Source: Sacculina carcini
Lineage: Eukaryota > Arthropoda > Thecostraca > Sacculinidae
Direction of reading: 5' to 3'
DNA length: 64,000 nucleotides
Assembly (NCBI GenBank): GCA_916048095.2
Contig: OU696589.1
Coordinates: 7,455,683 to 7,519,682 of the forward strand
Shown: positions 1 through 11,310 of the stretch, piece by piece
How positions within the stretch are numbered: position 1 is the stretch's first letter
Layout: each line of letters starts with the position of its first letter
Notes under the pieces: model-generated
Databases searched by the model: none
Told to the model about the DNA's origin: nothing
The model's input: only the letters and a program-made list of their open reading frames with translations
Program-made: the position numbers and the translations under genes

Positions 1-330
1 TTGACAACTTGTCAGAACAATTAAAGATCAATTGAATAATCAGCGAGAGTGTCAGTGAATTTTGCAACAACAACGCAGACGCTTGGAGAAATGAAGCACG
101 AGATTTCACATTTCTCAAAGCATCTCTGTTTCGTTCTGCATGACCTAGCATAGTGGTCCGTGACAGAATCGAACAGGACAACCGTGCGTGTATTATCAAT
201 CAAAATTCACTAATTTCCGTGTATAAAGCTGGCGCTTAATTTGGTGGAACAACTATTATATTAACTTATTAACTATTAACTATTATTATATTTCACAACG
301 AATTTAGAAGGCTACGTGATGAGTGCAAAC

Positions 331-455
331 CGACGTGCAAACACTGCAACACTCAACATACACACACACACAGGGACAGGAACAGTTGTGAATACAGTCC
401 CAATATAATCACCCACAAGATATTACATCACAACACATGCACGTGTGTGTAAATG
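331..455 (+). repeat. direct repeat, copy 1 of a 125-bp segment
   Basis: The segment starts with CGACGTGCAAACACTGCAAC and ends with CGTGTGTGTAAATGC. It recurs at 826-1030 with the same order of words. The main difference is the internal (AC)n stretch, which is about 80 bp longer in the second copy. A local duplication followed by microsatellite growth explains this. Confidence 0.85.
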
Positions 456-825
456 CTCATTAAGAAGTGGGGAAGCAAAGGTGAGAGATTACGAGATATT
501 AAGAGAGAGAGAGAAAGAGAGAGAGTGTGTGTGTGAAACCTTGAACCAACTCTCCGATATCCCAGAATGACAGGGTGTATTGCGCTGCTCCTGAAGTGTC
601 CATGTCTCACGTGGTGTCACACACACGCACACAAAACGCACACACACACATACAAACACATACGCGCTGACACAGACAGGTTGTATACAGCAGAAATGCG
701 CACATCACACTACACCCACACTGAACAGCACACTGCACAAACGCTAACAACACGCAATTCACAATAAAACACACACACACACACACACACATACACACTG
801 CAGTGCATATGCATCAACCCCAAGC

Positions 826-1030
826 CGACGTGCAAACACTGCAACACTCAACATACACACACATACACACACACAAACACACACACACACACACACACAC
901 ACTCAACACACACACATACACACACAAACACACACACACACACACAGGGACAGGAACAGTTGTGAATACAGTCTCAATATAAACACCCACAAGATATTAC
1001 ATCACAACACATGCACGTGTGTGTAAATGC
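826..1030 (+). repeat. direct repeat, copy 2 with expanded (AC)n
   Basis: Second copy of the segment at 331-455. Both flanks of the internal (AC)n stretch match copy 1 with few substitutions, for example GGGACAGGAACAGTTGTGAA in both. The AC tract is longer and broken by TCAACAC and ATACAC words. Confidence 0.85.
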
Positions 1031-1372
1031 ACTCCATCAACATAATATATCAAAACGCAACACGAACACCAAACAGTGAAATGTCACTCGATTTTCACTA
1101 ATATAACCTCGTCCTGTGTTTACATCACAATAATATTGAGAAAAAATTAACCAGATATTGAGAAAAGTTATCATTTTACACTCACTCATACACATCTGGG
1201 TTTAATCTCATTCTCGAGGCATTATCAGCAAATAAACTGTAAGATTTCCAGCCAGAACCAGAGGTCAACACAACAACTGAGCACGTGAAATTCAAACTGA
1301 AAAATAACCACCTGACACCGCACGCAACACACAATACACTATGATAATGTTGGTGTCTGATACCAACTAGAC

Positions 1373-1639
1373 CAGCGCTTCTCAACCTGTGCTTAATTCC
1401 CGCTGGTGCGGAATGAAAGAGTTGCCAAGTGGGAAGCTAAAGGTCGGACAGAACAGGACAACTATGTGTGTTTTTATCAATTGAAATTCGTCTATTTTCA
1501 TTTCTAATCACCTCTTGCCATTGACTTTGATGTAACAACTGAATTTATTGAATTTATCAGCGCTGTGTTGTGTGGAAAATGAAGAGCTGATGCATTGAGA
1601 AGTGGAGAATCAGTGAGAAAAAAGGTTATGAACCACTAG
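1373..1639 (+). mobile_element. hAT-like MITE, copy A (about 267 bp)
   Basis: It starts CAGCGCTTCTCAACC and ends GGTTATGAACCACTAG, so the termini form an imperfect inverted repeat of the CAGNGGTTCTTAACC type typical of hAT transposons. The body is closely similar to the element at 43825-44093: both contain AAGTGGGAAGCTAAAGGTCG and ATTTATCAGCGCTGTGTTGT. There is no transposase frame, so it is non-autonomous. A target duplication is not clear at this copy. Confidence 0.8.
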
Positions 1640-2086
1640 TTTCTAAGTGGTTCACATACTGTCACACAACAACGCAACAAACACTGCCAGTGAACCCAGA
1701 TCCGTGAGCACAAACTGACTCACTAGCAGCTAGTTGATAACATTGAGTAAAATCTGAGTGAACCTCAGTAAATGAAACCATGTATGTGAGAATTGGACAG
1801 AACCGAAGCGTCGACGAGATAATAGGAAAAACAGTAGATTAGTTATTGTAATAGTGCATGAGTGAATTATTGTGTGATTGAAATAATAAATTAGTAAGCA
1901 TATTTAAGCCGAAGTAAATGAGCGAGTGAGAAAACGATTGCATTGATAACTTTGATGCAGTTAATAAATTAAGCATTCAACCAGAAACTGGGTGTGTGAG
2001 GAGCATGAATGACTAGCAGAGTGGTTGTAATATGTGTGAGTGAGAGTGGGAGAGTGAGAGAGTGAGTGAGTGCGGTGGTCACTGTT

Positions 2087-2975
2087 CTACTGACCATCAT
2101 GATTGAACTGGTGTCGATGAGAGCTAGGATCTGTCACATCAGTGTCACTCGACGGTGCAGCCATAGTGCGTACATATTGTCGGCCAAACACCATCGACAC
2201 GGGGCCAGTGGGTGATGAAGTCGCTGTCACCGTCGTGTACGAGACCACTGCCTCACCGCTACTCACAGCTGTACTCACCGCCGCCTCACCGACACACGGC
2301 TCGTGCTGCTCTGTCTTGGTCTTGCGCCCCTCTCGCTCCACAGACTCCTTCTCTTCCTTGTCAATCTTTCTCTTGCGCGTGAGTACCGATGCCAGCGGTA
2401 CCACGGTCACCTGCACACAAAACACCGCAGTCACCACGCGCTCACTAGCTCGCGAGAGTCACGTGACTGACTCTCACGCACAATTGAAGATACAATTGAG
2501 GAATATACGAATGAAAGTGCAGATAAAATACAATAACGACAATATAAGTGAAAACATTCAACTGCAGTAATAAATCAGATGCATCATTCAAATAGTGCAA
2601 TACTGGAGAACGACGGAATACGACGCGCAATTAGTTTTGCCACGATACAACACAACACACCGTGTTCGAGAAGGAAGGAAGTGGCAGCGAGTTGTTGCGC
2701 GAGCTGAGAGATTGAGTGACGACTGGAGACGAGCTAGACGATGATGACGCAGAAGAGTCACACTTGGCGAGCAGACGAGCCGACGAGCTCGATGATGAAG
2801 AAGGTAGCAGTGACACGACCGAGGACAGAGGCACGACGCTGTCAGGTCGCGAGACTGGGGCAACACCGTGAACCAGCAGAAAGTCAGACTCGTCGGAGGC
2901 GTTCTCATCTAGCTCGAGCGTGGCGGATGACGAGGAGCAGCGCGAGCTAGGCCTGACACCGCTGCCACGACCCAT
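2087..2975 (-). CDS. unrecognised serine-rich protein, two coding exons
   Basis: Exons on the minus strand are 2975-2661 and 2410-2087, 212 codons plus stop. The intron has a GT donor after AACACG and an acceptor TGTGTGCAG, and both sides are phase 0. The product starts MGRGSGVRPSS, has an acidic patch ENASDESDF, long serine runs (about residues 60-90), a basic stretch TRKRKIDKEEKES in exon 2 and a low-complexity tail. No domain or family is recognised. An acceptor-like TTGTGTTGTAG at 3004-3014 leaves an in-frame reading upstream of the Met, so this may be an internal exon with more exons toward EBNA1BP2. It is head to head with EBNA1BP2. Seen: open frames and splice sites. Inferred: that the two exons belong together. 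Confidence 0.4.
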
Positions 2976-3485
2976 TTCACCAGCCTCGATCAAACAGCCC
3001 TGCTACAACACAAACCAAACAAAATGAGCAACAGTAAAAAACTGAGCTCCGTCGGAGTTCATATCCATTCGCCTAGCGATCAATAAACCAGTGCTAGTTA
3101 GCTTCAGCATGCAGACACTGAAGAGCAGAAACTGTAGCACGTGCAAATATAACGCCACAAATGCACGCATCAAGCACAATCAATAAAGCTGGATTCGATA
3201 AGACTTACCAGTTATACATTTCAAATGAAAATATCACCGAGCAATAGAAACAAGCAAAAGAACGCTGGCTGAAGCTAGCAAGCAACCTAGAAAAACAATG
3301 AAACTGCATACTACAAGAACATTCTAAAATCACAAGAAAAACTCATAAATGACCAATATGCTGCGCAGACGCTACAAATAACATGTGCTCATCAATTCGA
3401 CTTCTTCCCTCATGTAATCGGTGCTTTTTCTTTTCCGTGTTTATTTGTCGAATTGTTGACTTTTTAGTTTCCAGTCCTCACAATC

Positions 3486-5707
3486 ATGAAGTATGAGGGC
3501 GACTTGGACCGCGATGAAGAACTGGATGAATCTGACGAGGAGGTGAGATAATTACACTTGTCAGACCATTTGATTGGTGTTTTGTGTTTCCATGTGAACG
3601 ATTTTCAGGTTATAGTAATATTGTCTTATTGATATTGTCTTATACGTAATTTTTTCCGTTTTATACATGCATTCCATTTCAAGTTATTGACTTATAAATA
3701 CATAATGTATTCAGTAAGTTTTTTATTTATATTTTTCTGTGGAATGGTTTAATTTTCTTTTCGCACACGAAGGTTCAATATTTTTGGCATATCTAATAGT
3801 CTACAGAGCTGCGTTAGAATATAAGGACTTTTTGCACTGTCAAAAATTTGCGATGAATGATGATGCGATTATATCCCTCTCAAGCGATTAATTCGAATGT
3901 CGAATTTCTTTTGTTTCAGCTTCAGCAAGCGTTCCAGTCTGGCAAACTGAAGCCCGGCATCAATGTAGTGAAGGAGCGAGTAGTGAAGAACGCCGTCAAC
4001 AATGAGGTGCCGTGCCGTCTAACAGTCGACAACTGTGACAGCTTCTCACTATTGTGTCCGTTATTGATTATTCTAGCTATTGATGACAATTGTGGTTGTT
4101 TTGGGATAATAATATTGCGTGGGTATACGTTGTGTGCGTGCGTGCTTGTTATACGGTAAACTAATTGTAATTGTGTAGTGTGAGTGCTTTGCTGGTATAA
4201 ATTTCACGATCGTGTGCTTGTTATACGGTAAACTAATTGTAAGTGTGCAGTGTGAGTGCTGGTATAAATTTCACGATCGTGTGCGACTTTTCTCGACTTG
4301 TGTCTGTATGCTTGCAGAAACTTATACTGCAGAAGCTGGAGGAGATACGGCTGCGACTGCCTTGGCTCGAGAGACTCGATCTCTCGTGCAGTCCCGCCAC
4401 CATGGCTCCTCAATTGCGCCAGCAGGTAAGCGCTTCAACACGCACATCCACATACACTGGTTTTTATGTTTTGTTGTTTTTGGCAGCGGTGGTAGTGTTG
4501 TGAAGATGATCACTTGGTTCTGGACAAATATCAAGCGATTCTGCCCTGAATCGTCCTGTTTTATACCGAGACTATTGCTCGCTAACGTGAAATAACAACG
4601 CAGTGTGGTTTCACTAGACAAACTAACTTTAACATTAATCATTTCACTTTTCCAGCTGTTTTTATGTGTGTTGTTTTCACGGTGTTTTGGGGTCACGTGG
4701 CTGCGGTTGATGTACAGTTGGAGGTGAGTGAAGGTCGCAGTGCTGGTGATGCGAGCAATCACAAACCACCTGCTGTATCCTCGCAACTTCCCGACTCCGA
4801 GGACGATTTTCGTAGAGAAACCCTGTTCTACCGCATTGCTCAGGTTGGCCGATATTTGCTTGTTTTTACATCAAGCTCACTGCTTTCTCTCGCTGCTTTC
4901 ATCCACTTCGAGTGAGTAGATTGACTCGTGCAGCCTGCATTGAGTTCTCTTACACGTAGCTTGGCTGGCTGTCTCTTCGCTCGCTGGTATTTCCAGGTGG
5001 AAAACTACAGTTATCTCTTGCTACTTTGTGTCAGCTCAGTTATGGCAGCCTATCTGAGATTCAATCGACCGAAACGAACACACACACGCATACAAACGAT
5101 GTGTATGTTCATGTGTGTGTGTGTGTATTTAAGGCGGGAGTGCTCGAGGGTCTGCCTCGTTTACACGAGCTTGGAGTGAAGACCAAGCGACCTGCCGACT
5201 ACTTGGCGCAGATGGTCAAGTCGGACGACCAGATGGACCGGGTGAGTGTGGCGCGTGCTGGACAATTGCACTGCGCTCGTGTGTGTGTGTGTATAATAAT
5301 AATAATAATTGCGTGTATTGCAATCGCCCGTAATGCGCTTTTCATTGCAATTTCATCCACACTTCACGCACACTCTCATTCACTCATGGATACATATATA
5401 CACTTTCATACAACGACATGCATATATACAGGTATTTGAAGTTTTCGACATATATGAAGAAAGAAAAGAAAACACAAATGACTGCCACTTTAGTCAAACG
5501 TTTCGGTCTTGAGACCTTCGTCAGTGACTATAGACAGATCAGTGATTCAAATGCTTCATTGCAACAGATCAGTGCATTTGAATCACTGATCTGACGAAGT
5601 CACTGACGAAGGTCTCAAGACCGAAACGTTTGACAAAGAGTGGCAGTAATTTGTGTTTTCTTTTCTTTCTTCATATACAGGTATACATAGAATTAAAGGT
5701 TTACATA

Positions 5708-5742
<35 letters not shown>

Positions 5743-6473
5743 TGTGTGTGTGTGTACGTGCTGGGTGATGAATGTTGCGCAATGTCTACAGGTGCGCAAG
5801 TTTCTGCTGCAGCAGAAGACACGCAAGGAAATGTCTGAGAAAGCTCGCAAGATGCGCGCCATGAGGAAACTCAGCAAGCAAACTCAGGTACAGGCCGAGC
5901 AGCGCAAGGCTCGCGAGAAGAGGGACATGTTGGAGCAGGTGAAGAAGGTCAGGAAAGGTCAACAGAAGAGCCTCGATTTCCTCGACGACCTCAAGAACAA
6001 CAACCGCAAACTCCAGGGCAAAACGTCAGTTAGCACGATCAAAGTGAACGGAATATCTTATGTTTTTTTCTGATCAAACAACGACGGCATTGAGCTGACA
6101 CTCTTCCAATTAGATTTGCAATATTTTAGTGCGATTCAGCGGTTCGCTATTATCACAATATGAACCTCTTGCATCCTTACACCATGATATTTGTGTGTGT
6201 GTGTGCAGTAAGACGAAGCGTGAGCAGAAAGACAAGAAATTCGGTCACGGAGGCAAGAAGCGCGGTCAGAAACGTAACACTGCCTCCAGTGCGGCTGATA
6301 TGCGCTGGGCGGGTGCCGGCAGTGGCCTGGGAGGTGCAGGCGGCACAAGTGCACGTACCGCACCTCGTCACGGCTCCTCTGGTAAAAAAGCGGCGCGTGC
6401 ACACAAAAAGTCGGTCAAACAGAAACGACCAGGCAAAATGGCACGACAGGCAAGGAAAAATAAAAGAAAGTAG
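3486..6473 (+). CDS. EBNA1BP2: rRNA-processing protein EBP2 (EBNA1-binding protein 2 homologue)
   Basis: Seven coding exons: 3486-3542, 3920-4006, 4318-4425, 4718-4843, 5134-5241, 5792-6024 and 6209-6473, giving 327 residues. All junction phases agree. The protein follows the known EBP2 order: acidic N-terminus, LQQAFQSGKLKPGINVV, WLERLDL, EDDFRRETLFYR, PRLHELGVKTKRPADYLAQM, a long basic coiled-coil stretch in exon 6, KKFGHGGKKRGQKRNT, and a lysine/arginine-rich tail ending KNKRK. Human EBP2 is about 306 residues. The family acts in the nucleolus in 60S subunit assembly and 27S pre-rRNA processing; the EBNA1 name reflects a human viral partner only. Intron 2 carries a roughly 72-bp direct duplication (4142-4213, then 4214-4280). 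Intron 5 holds an inverted-repeat element. Introns 4-6 end in TG-rich tracts. Confidence 0.93.
5436..5672. mobile_element. inverted-repeat element with hammerhead-like core, possibly Penelope-derived
   Basis: Two copies of one roughly 85-bp sequence lie head to head in EBNA1BP2 intron 5: minus-oriented at about 5451-5530 and plus-oriented at about 5600-5677, joined by a second inverted pair (CAGATCAGTG and CACTGATCTG). Both arms hold CTGACGA, then a GGTCT/AGACC stem, then GAAAC (5603-5627 on plus, 5499-5524 on minus). Twelve-base direct repeats ATATACAGGTAT flank it (5424-5435 and 5673-5684). CTGANGA plus stem plus GAAAC is the core order of hammerhead ribozymes, which are known from Penelope-like retroelements. 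Assignment to that group is inference; no coding frame is present. Confidence 0.55.
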
Positions 6474-6794
6474 TTTTTTATTTCGCGTTGTCAATATCGG
6501 CCTGTTTAGTGCATATTCGTTTGTGCTGAATGTCTTTTACAGTGCGGTATCATTTCTTCCCAACGTTTTCACACTTCAAAACGCTGCCTGCGCTGTGGCC
6601 AATACGGTTGTGTTAGCGAGCATTCAGCTGTTCACAATCAAATAGACGAAACAAATGAGTATTGTAAATCAACCGTTTTGTTCTTACACATTTGTCGTCG
6701 TTGCGAACATGTTTCCAATTCGAGCGCAAATACACCTTCAAACTGTGCGGCAGTTTCGTTTTTGAGCATTATTTCTGGCAACGCAAATATTTCA
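6474..6794. other. convergent intergenic spacer
   Basis: This lies between the stop of EBNA1BP2 (plus) and the stop of the 649-codon frame (minus). No repeat, RNA gene or exon is visible. It should hold both 3' UTRs. An AATAAA occurs at 6459-6464, but it overlaps the last EBNA1BP2 codons and is unlikely to be the working poly(A) signal. Confidence 0.5.
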
Positions 6795-8744
6795 CTACCT
6801 TTTGCGAGACATTTTCTCGAATTGCGCCCTCAGTTGACTCACCGCCCCTGGTTTTATCAGGTTGTGTATTGTCTTGCCTTCCTGTAGCGGTGTCGCTTCA
6901 TTCAGAGGCTGTAGTGATTTGTCCCGTCGTTTCTCACATTGTTCACAATGCTGCCAGGCAGCGCTCCATTCAGGATTCGTTGTGGCAGTCAGCTGTTCAT
7001 CGTTGTCAGCGCGGTTTTCCTTGTCGAATTCACGTGCTGTGTTCGTGGCGCATACTTCACTGAATCTCGTTTGCACGTCTCCCCCGAGAACCGTCATAGA
7101 GAGTTGGTCTGCTGAACTGATACGGTCCTCATCAGGGTGTTTATCCACCTGTTCACCGCGCTGAACAATATTTGCCACAGTTTTTTCTTTTCTTCTGAGT
7201 TTCCTGAAGAATTTCCCTTCATTCTTCATTTGTTTAGTATCCAGCAAATCTTCCATTGATCTCCAGTATGCGTTTATTCGTGCGAAATGTTCGTTCGCTT
7301 TTACATCCTTGTTTCCAAGTATTAGGACTTTGTTTTCAAAGCGGGTGTTATACGCGACCATATCCACTACTACAGCAGGACATGTGATAATGGCACGCGA
7401 GGAGTTGACAGCATTTGATGACTGAGTGTGGGAAACTGCCTGTTTTCTGCGTGGTTTTGTCATTGATGACTGTTCTATGTCCAAGCTGTTTCGCACGACC
7501 GCAAGTTTTGTTTCGCCTCGATCATTATTCGTGCTGCCTTCTGAGCTGCTTGTTGTCAGCTGCTCGGTTTCATTGGTTGATTGCCGGCAAGCACTGTGAC
7601 ACGGTCTATTGACACGTCGTGGTCTGTTGCGATATCGTGGCGGTGTTGGACGTGATCGGGTCACAGATGGCAGAATGTGGTGCAGTTGAGGAGCTCCCAT
7701 CTCGGCCACGTATTTGTCGTCCCCAGTGTCTGTACTATTCTCCTCGGCACCACGCTCAACTGCCAGACAGGTATCTTCACTAGAATGAGCAGTGAAGATC
7801 TCACTTGTACCGTCCGGTGTGTCGTCAGTTTGCGGCTGATAATTTGGGCGGGGCACGCAGCGAGGATGTGGCGATATTCGTGGTGAAACAGTTGTTGCTT
7901 GTTGGCGGGCTGTGTGCACATATCCCGTGCTGCCGCGAGATTGCCAGTACCGCTTGATTTCACCGACCAGAGGACTGAAGAATGCCAACTGCTGGCTGAA
8001 CATTTTCTCCACGCTGTTGCTTGCTGCACGTTCACTCGCACTTGGTCGCTGATCGCTCGTTAACTGACTGTGCTCCTCGACCTGCTCGGGCGGTGTTGTC
8101 GTCTTGTCTCGTCTCACAGACAACACGGACAAGCATGGACACGAGGCGGTCCTGGGAGTCGACAGTGATGATGAACTGGGCCTGCGGTAACACTGCAACG
8201 ACAGTCGTAATGAAGAGTGACGCACAACCCTTCTCTGCTGCTCGTGCGATGCGACGCCAGACCGCATGATAGAGTCATGAGATCGTCTCCTGATCGACCT
8301 CTGTTGCTCGCGTGCTTGAAGCGCGTGTCGAGATGGTGTTGTTTCTGCAGTTCCCGGCAGTACGTGGTTTGTGTACGGCGACATGATGGACGAGTGCGAG
8401 AAGCGAGCACACTGTGCCGCACACTCCTCATCAATCACGTGCTCATCAATCACGTGCTCATCAATCACGTGCTCATCAATCACGTGCTCATCAATCACGT
8501 GCCAGTGAACACAAGTCGACCGATTCTTGCGTGACCAGCGTATTTTGATGCGGGGCATAGCGGGACAGCGTGGCCGCTTTCTGCGCCCAGCTGCTGGCTG
8601 TGTACAGGGCGAGTGTATTGTGTTGTTGATAGGAGAGAAGGGCGAGCTGTACCTGCTCTGTCCTCCAGCAGTGATGTCACTGACACGAGGCGCCGTCGAC
8701 CTCCACAAACGTCCAGAATGAGCATCCTTGCTGAACGAGTACAT
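6795..8744 (-). CDS. unrecognised 649-codon open frame with HVIDE pentapeptide repeats
   Basis: This is a continuous minus-strand frame from an ATG at 8744, with an in-frame TGA five codons upstream, to a stop at 6795. The product is basic, serine/arginine-rich and looks mostly disordered. It contains five tandem HVIDE pentapeptides (about residues 81-105) encoded by a 15-bp minisatellite. The more ordered C-terminal third has charged helical stretches (NEHFARINAYWRSMEDLLD, FRKLRRKEKTVANIV) and ends AVSQLRAQFEKMSRKR. The last codons overlap a good donor, CAAAAG followed by GTAGTG, so the stop may lie in an intron and the gene may continue toward lower coordinates. No homologue is recognised. 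A random open frame this long is unlikely, but expression is unproven. Confidence 0.5.
   Translation of the reverse strand: MYSFSKDAHSGRLWRSTAPRVSDITAGGQSRYSSPFSPINNTIHSPCTQPAAGRRKRPRCPAMPRIKIRWSRKNRSTCVHWHVIDEHVIDEHVIDEHVIDEHVIDEECAAQCARFSHSSIMSPYTNHVLPGTAETTPSRHALQAREQQRSIRRRSHDSIMRSGVASHEQQRRVVRHSSLRLSLQCYRRPSSSSLSTPRTASCPCLSVLSVRRDKTTTPPEQVEEHSQLTSDQRPSASERAASNSVEKMFSQQLAFFSPLVGEIKRYWQSRGSTGYVHTARQQATTVSPRISPHPRCVPRPNYQPQTDDTPDGTSEIFTAHSSEDTCLAVERGAEENSTDTGDDKYVAEMGAPQLHHILPSVTRSRPTPPRYRNRPRRVNRPCHSACRQSTNETEQLTTSSSEGSTNNDRGETKLAVVRNSLDIEQSSMTKPRRKQAVSHTQSSNAVNSSRAIITCPAVVVDMVAYNTRFENKVLILGNKDVKANEHFARINAYWRSMEDLLDTKQMKNEGKFFRKLRRKEKTVANIVQRGEQVDKHPDEDRISSADQLSMTVLGGDVQTRFSEVCATNTAREFDKENRADNDEQLTATTNPEWSAAWQHCEQCEKRRDKSLQPLNEATPLQEGKTIHNLIKPGAVSQLRAQFEKMSRKR
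8429..8503 (-). repeat. 15-bp coding minisatellite, five copies
   Basis: Five tandem copies of CATCAATCACGTGCT (plus strand), the last ending GCC. The unit length is a multiple of three, so the minus-strand frame stays open and encodes HVIDE repeats. Each copy carries the E-box-like palindrome CACGTG, giving five evenly spaced CACGTG sites. Confidence 0.95.
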
Positions 8745-10537
8745 CGTGCCACTCTCTCACTATCACACCACACTTTTGTGATTTGCCCGCCGCTGTAATA
8801 TTCGCTCACCTCACTGTGTCTGTACACTGTACTTGTGCATCTATCCACTACAACCTCAAATTGAACACACACACACACACACAGAGCAGCGATTAAAAAC
8901 ATCTGTGTCGCACACCTGTTTGAGCCCATGTTTCTGCGTGTGTGCGTGTGATACGTAATTACAGGACAGTCAACATCACATCAATGCGTTGTTGTTATGA
9001 GTTGCTCGTCAAAACACAGCTTCATCATTCAATAGTTCAATTATTTGCTTATCACACGTGCCTCGTAGTTTACCCCGCCACCACTTACATTCACACACAC
9101 ACACACACACACACAGGTCGATATTTTGCTGTGATGTCACCCGGGTCAATATTACTGCCGTGTGACCCAGTTCAAACTTATTCCCAGTCTCACGCGCTAT
9201 TCCAGTTTAGCAAGTGAATTCGCTAGCACGGTTCAACAAGCCACCGTTGAGCGTGAAAAAAACAGTTGAAAGCATGCATTGTATTCTCGATTACAAGCTA
9301 TTTGTATTCTCCAATAATCCAATATATACGCGAATACTTGAGTTAAAATCTAGAAATCGTCTTAGAATGCATATAACGCGCAATATATGTATGTGTAATG
9401 GGCAGTGAGATTCCCAGCAGCGTACGCATGTGATTTATCACCTAATTAACAGCAGTGTGTATGTCACGTGTCACAGAGCGCACATAACTTGAGCTAACTG
9501 TTGAGAACAAGCTACCGGGCAAGAAGCATAGTCATCGCTCGACCGAATATGACTCACTCTTAGCAGAACGACAACGCCGATTCTAAGAGGCAAGCAAGCA
9601 AAAAGGCGCCAGTAAAGTAGACAATGAAGCAGAATCAGCGGCACACACAGAGAGAGCAGTAACAATTAAAAAACTCAAGCGTTCAGCTTGCTCTTAGAAT
9701 AGACCGTCCTAGAGCAACACTGGACACACGCGCATACAAACACATAGCTAACATATGCTAGCACACACACGACCAGCACGACAGTAAAACCGACACGACC
9801 TGGCGAATTTTCTCGATGATGTGGTGACTGTGTATGATGGTGTATGATGGTGTATGATGATGTATGATGATGTATGATGATGTGGTGACTGTGTATGATG
9901 GTGTGCTGACTGTGTATGATAGTGTATGATGATGTATTATGATGTGGTGACGGTGTATGATGATGTATTATGATGTGGTGACTGTGTATGATGATGTATG
10001 ATGATGTGGTGACTGTGTATGATGATGTATGATGGTGTGGTGACTGTGTATGATGATGTATGATGGTGTATGATGATGTGGTGATGATGTATGATGATGT
10101 ATGATGGTGTGGTGACTGTGGTGACGGTGTATGATAGTGTATAATGGTGGTGTTGTTTGTGTGTGTGATTAATGAATGACAGTTGACGTCTCGCTTTCTA
10201 CACGTATGAATCCAAACGTTCTCCACTCTTGAACACGCTGAAACTTGCCACAATAACAAAATCAGACGAACACGCCGGAATATCAACTAGAACTCATCAG
10301 CATACGTCTGACAGTTAGCACAGAACAGTGCTATTAAGAACAGTTGGACTGTTCAATGTGACAGACAGACATCTAATATTTCAACGTGTAAACAAAACAT
10401 AGACATAATGATCACCACAAACACTGTCTGAGCATAGATCGGTATACACAGCTCTACTGAGCGTGTCCACCACTATTACTGAAATACTGTTGAAAACCAG
10501 TGCGTCACTGTGTCCACGACACCGCATGCACGCGTCA
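8745..10537. other. intergenic region with minisatellite
   Basis: No exon is supported. It holds short (AC)n tracts (about 8862-8882 and 9093-9116) and a GATGATGTAT-rich minisatellite (9825-10147). The part near 10160-10537 should include the 3' UTR of RCHY1. Confidence 0.55.
9825..10147 (+). repeat. TGTATGATGATG minisatellite
   Basis: Tandem words TGTATGATGATG and TGTATGATGGTG alternate with GTGGTGACTG over about 320 bp. Periods of roughly 12 and 30 bp are visible. The open frame across it is a repeat translation (HHTSSY-like), not a gene. Confidence 0.9.
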
Positions 10538-10948
10538 CTATTGAGTCGAGTTCTGCTGCTGGTCCTGTGATGATGATGAAGAAGATGAAGATGTCGGATC
10601 TTCCTCTTCATCCGTGTCGTCTTGTTCGCTGAACGGAACCAATTCTCCCTCGCCTACACACACACATGCACGCATAACACAGCAAGCAGTAGGAGCGACA
10701 GATACTATTAACAAAAGAAACCACATAGAACAACAATTGATCGAGGATTGTTGTGGGACGCGGTGAAAGATGAATTGTTGAGAAGGATGAAGGAGGAATA
10801 CTCGAAGGAGGATTGTTGTGGGATGGAAACGGTGGTGTGTGCGTCAGCGTGTGTGTGTGTGTATGTGTGTGTGTATGTATGTGTGTATGTCAGTGTGTGT
10901 GTATGTATATGTGTTTGTGTGTATGTCAGTGTGTGTCAGCATGTATGT

Positions 10949-11003
<55 letters not shown>

Positions 11004-11017
11004 TGTGTGTGTGTGTA

Positions 11018-11050
<33 letters not shown>

Positions 11051-11260
11051 CAGCGTGTGTGTGTGTGTGTCAGTGTGTGTGTGTGTGTGTGTGTATGCCA
11101 GCGTTTGTGTCAGTGTGTGTGTCAGTGCGTGTGTGTGTGTGTCAGCGTGTATGTCAGTGTGTGTGTGTGTGTGTGTCAGCGTGTATGTCAGTGTGTGTGT
11201 GTGTGTGTCAGCATGTATGTCAGTGTGTGTGTGTGTGTGTGTCAGCATGTATGTCAGTGT

Positions 11261-11310
<50 letters not shown>

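Larger units (their letters stand above)
1..2086. other. repeat-rich flank without a supported gene
   Basis: No coding exon could be supported here. The stretch holds (AC)n and (TG)n microsatellites (about 603-800 and 848-945), an AG-rich run near 500-530, a duplicated 125-bp segment (331-455 and 826-1030) and a complete hAT-like MITE (1373-1639). Bases about 160-225 look like a diverged piece of the same MITE family: they share the order GACAGAA, AACAGGACAAC, then TATCAAT with the copy at 1445-1500. Short open frames here are microsatellite translations. Confidence 0.6.
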
